Shown: in pieces, positions 56,527 to 64,000 of the stretch
Position numbering within the stretch: position 1 is the first letter of the stretch
Layout of the letters: each line of letters begins with the position of its first letter
Assembly (NCBI GenBank): GCA_019022495.1
Contig: JAFEKR010000003.1
Location: forward strand, 2,418,001 to 2,482,000
Direction: 5' to 3'
Length of the DNA: 64,000 nucleotides
Origin: Epichloe hybrida
Taxonomy: Eukaryota; Ascomycota; Sordariomycetes; Hypocreales; Clavicipitaceae
The notes under the pieces: generated by a model
Databases searched by the model: none
Told to the model about the DNA's origin: nothing
What the model saw: only the letters and a program-made list of their open reading frames with translations
Translations under genes and position numbers: made by a program

Positions 56527-58662
56527 ATGGTTGGTCTTGGGCCACGTCCGCCTCCCTCTAGGAAGGGTACGTCTGGATGGCTTGGATTTCCATGGTTACT
56601 TCCGTGACTCGCCTTTGTTGTTGAACTCGCTTATTGTCCGAGCTTGTTGGTCGATTTTCATCTTCTCCCGGCGGTCCTCACCGGCTGTTCCACACAGACT
56701 ATTGGTCAATCTTTGCGGCTTGACATTGTGACGCAAATTCCAACCACAAACTGTGGCTCCATCGTTCCATTGCATATCACTCAAGATGGCAATCTGTCAA
56801 CCATCAACGAGAAGACCAGGAGGGGCCTCCGATTGGGTGTCACCACACCTGAGACGGGCTACATAGTAATCTTCCTCGTCTATTCCGATGCGAGAGAGAT
56901 TGAAGGAATTGACCTCAAAGCATATCAATCATCAATCAAAAAACACGTTTATAGTCGAAAATGGCTGACCAGGCTTCATTTGCAGGTTCGAAGACGGACT
57001 TCCCCCAGGACTTGCTCGAACAAGTCAAGAAACTCGAGGACCTCTTCACCGTTGATACACAGACGCTGAAGAAGATTTCGGATCACTTTGTGTCCGAACT
57101 CGCCAAGGGTAAGGTTCTTGAGCAGGAAGATATTAAGACCCTGTCTAACTGAAATATGCCTGCAGGTCTGAGCGTCGAAGGTGGAAGCATTGTAAGTCCA
57201 ATACTCAAACAGTGGCAAGGTGAAAAATGCGTTTAACAAATCTTGCAGCCCATGAACCCAACTTGGGTAATGTCGTTTCCAGATGGCAATGAAACGGGCA
57301 CATTTCTTGCTCTTGACATGGGCGGTACCAACCTGCGAGTTTGCCAAATTACCTTGACCGATCAGAAGTCCGAGTTTGACATCATTCAGTCAAAGTATCG
57401 CATGCCAGAGGAACTCAAGACTGGCAATTGTGACGAGCTTTGGGAGTACATCGCCGACTGTCTGCAGCAGTTTGTCGAGACTCACCACGGTGATTGCGCA
57501 AACATTGATACTCTCCCTCTTGGATTTACCTTTTCATACCCGGCTACCCAAAACTACATTGATGAAGGTATTCTTCAGCGATGGACCAAGGGATTCGACA
57601 TTGCTGGTGTCGAGGGAGAGAATGTTGTCCCCATGCTGAACTCTGCCCTTGAGAAGAAGGTACACCCTCATTCAGACTAGCACCTGCTACCAAATAATTG
57701 ACAACTGACTATTGGAAATGATAGGGTGTGCCCATAACATTGACCGCCTTGATCAACGACACTACGGGAACCTTGATCGCTTCTGCCTATACTGACCCCA
57801 AGATGAAGATCGGATGCATTTTCGGAACAGGGTGTAACGCCGCTTACATGGAGGACATTGGCTCCATTCCCAAATTAGCCCATATGAAGCTGGCACCCGA
57901 GACACCAATGGCGATCAATTGTGAATGGGGGGCCTTTGATAATGAACACAAGGTCCTGCCACGAACGGAGTGCGACAAGGTTATCGACCGGGACTCTCCT
58001 CGACCTGGTCAGCAGGCCTTCGAGAAGATGATTGCGGGCTTGTACCTAGGGGAAATTTTCCGACTCGTTCTGATTGACCTCCACGACAATGGCGACCACA
58101 TTTTCGCTGGCCAAGATATTTCTCTCCTCCGCAAAGCCTATTCTCTGGATTCGTCTTTCCTCTCTGCCATTGAAGAGTATGTACCCCACCCGCGCATTCG
58201 TATGGAATCGTTCGTATCTAACTTGGCCATGCGTGCAGGGACCCGTTCGAGAACTTGCAGGAAACCCAAGATTTGTTCGGTTCCAAATTGAACATAACTT
58301 GCACTCGCCCCGAGAGTGAGCTTATTCGACGGCTCGCTGAGCTTATTGGAACGCGAGCTGCTCGCCTTTCTGCTTGCGGTGTCGCCGCCATCTGCAAGAA
58401 GAAGAACTACAAGACGTGCCATGTCGGTGCTGATGGCTCCGTCTTCAACAAGTACCCTCACTTCAAGGCCCGTGGTGCTCAGGCTCTCAGAGAGATTCTT
58501 GACTGGCCCGCCAAGTCCAACCCCAAGGAAGAAGAACCCATTGAGATTCTTGCTGCCGAAGATGGCAGCGGTGTTGGCGCAGCTCTCATCGCAGCTTTGA
58601 CTTTGAAGAGGGTCAAGGCTGGTAATCTTGCCGGTGTCCTGCACCCTGAGCATTTTAAATAG
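56527..58662 (+). CDS. HXK1: Hexokinase
   Basis: Phosphorylates glucose and other hexoses at the entry of glycolysis; in fungi it may also signal glucose repression. Exons 56527-56566, 56986-57108, 57166-57191, 57249-57659, 57725-58176 and 58239-58662 give 491 aa. Intron 1 is long (419 bp) and follows codon 13; exon 3 is only 26 nt. N terminus MVGLGPRPPPSRKG joins SKTDFPQDLLEQ. Motifs: phosphate-binding LALDMGGTNLRV (about residues 82-94), sugar-binding LPLGFTFSYP, INDTTGTLIASAY with the catalytic Asp, GCIFGTGCNAAY, and the C-terminal adenosine motif GSGVGAALIAAL. It converges on RMT2. An in-frame ATG inside intron 1 (56961) could give an alternative N terminus. Confidence 0.96.
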
Positions 58663-58959
58663 TTGCAAATATACAGTCTGTTATCTGCCTGGGAACAGAT
58701 AGGACCGCAAAGGGAAAGCATGTGTCATTTTCGTGTCAATGCTCCCGGAGACTGGCTTACGATGGGGCGAACCCAGAGTCAGATGAGGTCCTTATTCAAG
58801 GCGATTTCACGCATACATCACCAGTGGTAGGCGATGTTGTCGCAGAGGCAGGCAACAAAAGTGCCGTACAATGATTATCCTGTTCATCCCACCGTTTCCT
58901 CTCCCCTTTGTTGTTTGGACGGCGTGCCCCCATATATGCATAAATCCTTTCCCTAGCCG

Positions 58960-60336
58960 TTATCCCATGAAAGTACACACGGGCAGCCTGTATACTGTTC
59001 ACGTAAATCAGCCAACTTCAACTCACACGAAGAGCATGCATGTATGCTTTGGTGCATACTTACTGTTCAAAGTCCAGTACCTCCGACGTACACCCTCCCA
59101 CTCACCCTTGCCATCCTCCGCCAAAGCAGCCATATCAACAGCCCTCTCTTGCCACTCAATGTCCAAGCCGGCATCGGCGCCGTGCATTTCCACAACACTG
59201 GTGTACACATCATAGCACACTTGTCGGTCGGCACCCAGCCCATTGAAGAAACTAAATCGGCCTTCCTGGTCCATCAATCCTGGGATGTACTCCGTAAAGA
59301 ACATCTTGAGCTGGGCATAATCCTCCCCAAATGTGTCAAAGTAAATGGCATCGTATACCTCCCCTTGTTCCAGGAGCTTAGGCACGACCTCTTGCCATTT
59401 CCCGGCCCAAATCTTGTATGCGCCTTCTTCAGGTCCGCTCTTCTCCCATGTAGGACCGAATTTGGAATCCGGGTTTGATACGTGCTCGAGTACGGAGGGA
59501 TGCGCTTCGATGATGTGGTGCCTGGAAGGTCTCGTATCGGCAAACATCCCATCGATGATGCCCATGCCGAAACCAATGTTGAGAATGCGCTTTCCGGGCT
59601 TCGAATCTGGCAGAAGGGCAGCGACGGACTGGCGCATGATGTCCGTTTCCCAGGACATCATGACGCCGTTGAGATGGGAGTCGACGAGCTTGGAAGAGTC
59701 ATAGGTCAATGCGGATTGAAGGTACTCGTCACTCGTCACGTTCTTCTCATCGGCGTCGGCGGGGACGAAGCGTGCGGGCTGTGCGGAAAGCTGGTCTTCA
59801 GAAGTGTCCATTGCGACCGTGTCAGCTTCTTTGGCGTTCTGTTCGGCGCTCGTTCCCTCCTCGGCAACGCCCTCTTCCTCCCCATCTGACCCTGACGAGA
59901 GCTCCTCATATCCATCCATCAGGCCGAATAATAGCTCGGCACGAACACCGGCATCGACACACATATTATAGAGCGCTCTCCGACCCAAGCGGTGGGCTAC
60001 GCAGCCGGGGGTCTCATTGTTGCTGTCCACGTCGTTCCAGATGGCGCCTGAGAGGAAGAGCTCCTGCAGCACCTCCTTTGCTTCCTCAACGCAGCCGTCC
60101 TCGCCTTCCTCGACGTTATTGGAGTCGGGGCCAGCTGGGCCGCATGCGCGAATGGCGGCGTGGAGGGGAGTTTCGCCGGTTTTGGGGTCCTGGGCGCTGG
60201 CTTTGCCCCGGACATGGAGCAGCTTCTTGAGTTCTGATGTGTCATGGCCCCAAGCGTGGTACAGGATGTCGCGGGTTTCTTGAGGACAATCGGGGGATAT
60301 CCTTGAGGGCATGGAATCATCGATGGTGGGGGTCAT
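58960..60336 (-). CDS. RMT2: Protein arginine N-methyltransferase 2 (type IV, Rmt2)
   Basis: Methylates the delta nitrogen of arginine; in yeast the known substrate is ribosomal protein Rpl12. Exons on the minus strand 60336-59064 and 58994-58960 give 435 aa; the 69-bp intron is GTAAGT...CAG. The 35-nt final exon restores the conserved end YRLPVC followed by TFMG, whereas reading through would give an unrelated tail. N-terminal ankyrin-like repeats (TGETPLHAAIRAC) at about residues 50-150, an acidic linker, then the SAM fold: RILNIGFGMGIIDG, HHIIEAHPSVLEH, YDAIYFDTFGEDY and FSFFNGLGAD. Confidence 0.95.
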
Positions 60337-60550
60337 GATGCGGCGCGGATATGTACATACAGTACATGTGTATAGCTTCAATAATTGGCTTGCCTGTTAC
60401 AGCACCTACATATTACTAGACTCAAAAGATGAGGAAAAAAAAAAAAAAAAAAAAGTCGACGTCCAGGTTTGCCCCGCCTTGGCCCAAGCCGATTGCGGAT
60501 CCAATTTGCGTATTCAGTCTGCTGGTCCCGCTGCAGACAAGAACTGGAAC

Positions 60551-60590
60551 GGCCTGGGATGGCCTGGGATGGCCTGGGATGGCCTGGGAT
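60551..60590. repeat. Decamer tandem repeat GGCCTGGGAT
   Basis: Four perfect copies of GGCCTGGGAT directly abut, and overlap by two bases, the left arm of the inverted repeat at 60589. Confidence 0.95.
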
Positions 60591-60726
60591 CTCCTTGGAC
60601 TCGGTCCACCTTGTGGAGTCACGTTAACCACGGGTCTATATGTATCCAATTAGATAAAAGTAAACTAGAGATACATACAGATCCTGGTTAACGTGACTCC
60701 ACAAGGTGGACCGAGTCCAAGGAGAT
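60589..60726. repeat. Near-perfect 138-bp inverted repeat (hairpin)
   Basis: Left arm 60589-60630 and right arm 60685-60726 are perfect 42-bp reverse complements (ATCTCCTTGGACTCGG inward to GTTAACCA). Inward pairing continues for about 15 bp more (60632-60646 with 60670-60684, two mismatches and one bulged C), leaving a loop of about 23 nt. No target duplication flanks it. It could be a foldback element, an inverted duplication or a hairpin RNA source. Confidence 0.95.
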
Positions 60727-61049
60727 TGCCTGCCGGTCCGGTCCCCTCGCACGTTGCTTTGGCCGCAAGCATGATTCGCCAATGCCAATGCCTGCCCTCC
60801 TCAGAACCTCGGTTCCGGTTCGAGGCATTCAACCATATTCCATTCTCGGAGCGTATCTTCAATTCAGCATCTCCTCTCCTTTACCCACTCCCTCTGTGCT
60901 GTTAAGATTCTTCCCCACCAATTGTCGGTAAGAAAGGTCATTCTTGCCACTCTTACTCGAGCGGATCTTGCTGCATCTGCATACGCACAACAGCCCTTGG
61001 AAACCATCAAGCCAAGGCAGATTTCAAAGCCGAGCCCGGCGTTCTCATC

Positions 61050-63513
61050 ATGAAATTCGGCGAGCAGCTACGGTCGAGCGTCATCCGCGAATACCAATGG
61101 TATTACATCGACTACAACGGCCTCAAGGCCGAACTTAAGAAGGCCACGGGTCCGGTCAGGACCGGCGATGCTGCGGGCAATGAATGGACCGAGGAGGACG
61201 AGATCCGATTCGTGGGCAAGCTGGAAGCAGAGCTCGAGAAGGTACACACCAAGCAGCAGGTAAAAGCGATGGAGATTTCGAGACGGATTGCTGTCAGCGA
61301 ACACGAGGTCAAGGATGTTGTGAACCGACTCAACAAGCGTGGCCTCGGTGAAGATGGTCCAAGCGAAGAGGAATTCATGCTGCTAGAGGAGGACTTGAGT
61401 GACATCATTGCCGATGTCCACGATTTAGCCAAGTTCGTGCAGCTCAACTACACTGGCTTTTACAAGATCATCAAGAAGCATGATGTAAGTCTACTGAATG
61501 GGCAATGGCTCGATGAAACTTGTTACAGCGCGATTGTCAATTGACCAATCTGTTAGAAAATTACCGGCTGGCACCTCCGTCCTGTTTTCGATACTCGGCT
61601 CAAGGCAAAGCCATTCTACAAGGAGAATTACGATGCTTCCGTTATCAAGCTGTCCAATCTTTACGATCTCGTTCGAACACGTGGTAATCCCGTCAAAGGT
61701 GACAGTGCTGCTGGAGGTGGCCAGGCAAATTTTTTCCGTCAAACGACAAAGTACTGGGTCCATCCAGACAATGTAACCGAATTAAAGCTCATCATCTTGA
61801 AGCACTTGCCGGTGCTCGTTTTCAATGCCAGTAAAGAGTTCGAACAACAAGACTCGGCCATCACATCTATTTACTACGATAATCCCGATAAATGGGACTT
61901 GTACGAGGGCCGTCTGAAGAAGACTGAAGGTGCCGAGGCCATCCGACTTCGATGGTACGGAGGCATGCAGACCGAAACTATTTTCGTTGAACGGAAAACC
62001 CATCGAGAAGACTGGACTGGTGAAAAATCTGTCAAGGCGCGTTTCGCGATTAAGGAGAAGAACGTGAATGCCTACATGAGGGGCGAACTGCTCCCTGCCG
62101 CCATTTTTGAAAAGGCGCGCAAGGAGGGCAAAAAGTCGGAAAAGGCTATTGCTGAAGATGAGCGACTAGCCTCCGAGATTCAATGGTCCGTCCTCAAAAA
62201 GGGTTACAAGCCTGTGTGCCGTTCGTTCTACAATCGGACTGCGTTCCAGCTTCCAGCCGATGCACGAGTACGTATCTCTCTCGACACAGAGCTGACAATG
62301 GTTCGCGAGGATAATCTCGACGGCCGCTCTCGATCTGGAGACAATTGGAGACGCATGGACATTGGTATTGATTGGCCTTTCTCACAATTGCCCGCTGAAG
62401 ATGTTGTCCGATTTCCTTATGCCATTCTCGAGGTGAAGCTCCAAACACAAATGGGACAAGAATCTCCCGAGTGGGTGCGTCAACTCATCTCATCTCACCT
62501 CGTTGAGTCCGTACCCAAGTTTTCCAAGTTCATTCACGGCACAGCGTGCCTGTTCCCGGACAGGATCAATCTCCTGCCCTACTGGATGCCGCAGATGGAC
62601 GTTGACATACGCAAACCTGCCTCGCATGACTTTGGCATTCGCCGACCCGGTCTCTCTGGCACAGCCAACACGTCCGATGACGATGAAGAAGATCTGGATT
62701 CTGATGACGAAGAAGATCGTCCAGCTCCTCGCGCAGCAACCTCCAATGGCCAATCTAGCGCACGAGCTCTCCCTGCACCGGCAGACACAGAAGGCCAGAC
62801 GGTTGATCAACCGACCGGCAACGAAGATTATCCCATTTATGACTCTGACGGTGAATACGACCCCAATTATGAGTTGGAGGAGGCGAGGCGGATCGGAGGC
62901 TGGCACTACTACCTCACGCTGTTTGCCACCAAGGGTCGCGCAGCTCGCGACGGAACACTAAATGTGCTGAAGTATCTCATTCCCAAACCTCGCAGCACCG
63001 AGGTCCCTCGTAGCGCTCGACTCCAGATGCTTTTCGGCTCTGGTGCCATTCAGTCAAGGAAGTTCAAAGCGCCCCCAGGCAAGAAGATCTATGTTCCTGT
63101 TCGCGTAGAGCCCAAGGTCTACTTCGCCGCTGAACGAACATTCCTCGGCTGGGTAAGTCAGAGAAAAGACAATTGAGCAAGCTGCCAGCCCCTCTGATTT
63201 CGCGCCGTATTTGCTGACCAGCCACGCGTAGCTCGAATATTCCATTTACATCGGCACGATTGCCACCACACTTCTCAACTTTGGGGATCATCCCACACGC
63301 ACATCGTTCTGGATCTCGGGCATCTTCACACTCCTGGCTATTCTGAGTCTGTGCTACTCTGTCGGTATCTACCTGTATCGAAGCAAGTCGATTCGCGACC
63401 GCAAGGCAGCTCGGTTCTACGACAAGTGGGGACCCAGTGTGCTCTGCGCGTCCTTGTTCGTTGCTGTATTGCTAAACTTTGCTTTCGAGGGAAGAGAGAG
63501 ACGCGTGTGGTGA
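61050..63513 (+). CDS. VTC4: Vtc4, vacuolar polyphosphate polymerase
   Basis: Catalytic subunit of the vacuolar transporter chaperone complex, making polyphosphate from ATP and moving it into the vacuole. Exons 61050-61484, 61557-63152 and 63232-63513 give 770 aa; introns are 72 and 79 bp. The SPX domain (residues 1-150: [36 protein letters not shown]) senses inositol pyrophosphates in the family. The tunnel-shaped catalytic domain (about 190-520) shows [48 protein letters not shown] and [10 protein letters not shown] linker rich in Asp/Glu (about 545-620) follows, then three C-terminal membrane segments (from about residue 680). The protein ends GRERRVW. The upstream spacer carries a long hairpin. 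Confidence 0.97.
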
Positions 63514-64000
63514 TTAGAAGAGCGAACGGGTTGTACATAAGTCATAAATGCTAATTAGCCAGGTGGGAGTCTCCTTTGGATGACAGCGTCTACTGTAGTA
63601 TTGATCGGCCGGGTAGCTCGTACAATGTATGTAGCGGAGAGGGCATCCATCAATCGAAGCACTAAACTGGTCCTCTTGATTTACTTGGCAAAACCTGGGT
63701 GACGAGCACATTCACACATGATACTACCACCATGAGTACACATTTTTAAAACACAGATTGTGTTCATACACAAGAGATATTTGAACCCAGAACGCCAGGC
63801 CTCGCAAATGATGATGGAGCTCTCCATCCCTTCCCAGACCCCCCCCCCGCCCCCCTTTGCCGAAACTCGTAAACAAAAACTTCTCATGCCGACATTACGA
63901 AAACCCCAGTTTCACCTCTTCCGTTCCCTACACAACGGCCGTCACTCTCCGTACATTCTTCCGTGCACCCTCGCCTGTCACGGAGATGAGGTTCTCTGTT
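63514..64000. other. 3' flank of VTC4 and unassigned right edge
   Basis: A C-run at about 63,840-63,857 and a TCTCCGTAC motif near 63,945. Small minus-strand frames (63681-63887 and others) are not convincing. The end of the window may approach the next gene, but nothing is supported. Confidence 0.5.

Larger units (their letters stand above)
60337..61049. other. Divergent promoter of RMT2 and VTC4
   Basis: Contains an A-run (60,434-60,453), a decamer tandem repeat and a long inverted repeat listed separately. No gene is seen. Confidence 0.6.

Noticed and set aside
21270..63513. A secondary-metabolite cluster around the flavin monooxygenase and SDR
   Set aside because: No backbone enzyme, transporter or pathway regulator is present; neighbours are housekeeping genes.

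Overview
The window is eukaryotic and comes from a filamentous ascomycete. Genes carry 56-250 bp GT-AG introns (one of 419 bp) with CTAAC/CTGAC-like branch points. A lone 5S rRNA gene lies among protein genes. Transposon relics carry dense C-to-T and G-to-A damage of the RIP type. Gene content and protein style point to Sordariomycetes, most likely Hypocreales; that placement is inference from memory of families, not from a search.

The window has two halves. From 1 to about 20,000 it is an AT-rich, gene-free transposon island. It holds: a RIP-mutated LTR end (1-81); a hAT-like element with 10-bp terminal inverted repeats, an exact 8-bp target duplication and large ACAAT/ATTGT arrays (146-2301); an unidentified RIP relic (2302-4253); a heavily RIPed Copia element on the minus strand (about 4254-10060); a much younger Copia element on the plus strand (10469-17150) with near-identical LTR segments, a half-tRNA-type primer site and one gag-pol frame broken by eight RIP-type stops and one frameshift; and a solo LTR (18131-18494) that is the undamaged relative of bases 1-81.

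From about 20,000 to 64,000 the sequence is gene-rich with balanced base composition. Genes in order: pseudouridine-metabolising glycosidase-kinase fusion (-), SDR oxidoreductase (+), secreted Cys-containing protein (+), phenol-2-monooxygenase-like flavoprotein (+), methylmalonate-semialdehyde dehydrogenase (-), calnexin (-), dihydroneopterin aldolase-like protein (-), 5S rRNA (-), GPI-anchored Cys-rich surface protein (-), methylthioribulose-1-phosphate dehydratase (+), Sec20 (-), mitochondrial ribosomal protein mL53 (+), inorganic pyrophosphatase (-), Pil1/Lsp1 eisosome protein (-), a small His-rich protein (-), Ost1/ribophorin I (-), hexokinase (+), Rmt2 (-) and Vtc4 (+). Exon borders were read by hand from splice signals and frame continuity, and every multi-exon model given sums to a whole number of codons.

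The genes do not form a biosynthetic cluster. Most are housekeeping. Calnexin, Ost1 and Sec20 all serve the early secretory pathway; pyrophosphatase and Vtc4 share phosphate/polyphosphate chemistry; neither grouping is a physical operon. The clearest non-gene signals are the hAT-like element with pentamer arrays, the asymmetric LTRs and leader hairpin repeats of the young Copia element, a near-perfect 138-bp hairpin upstream of VTC4, and a short motif (TACTCCGTA-like) that recurs in many intergenic spacers.
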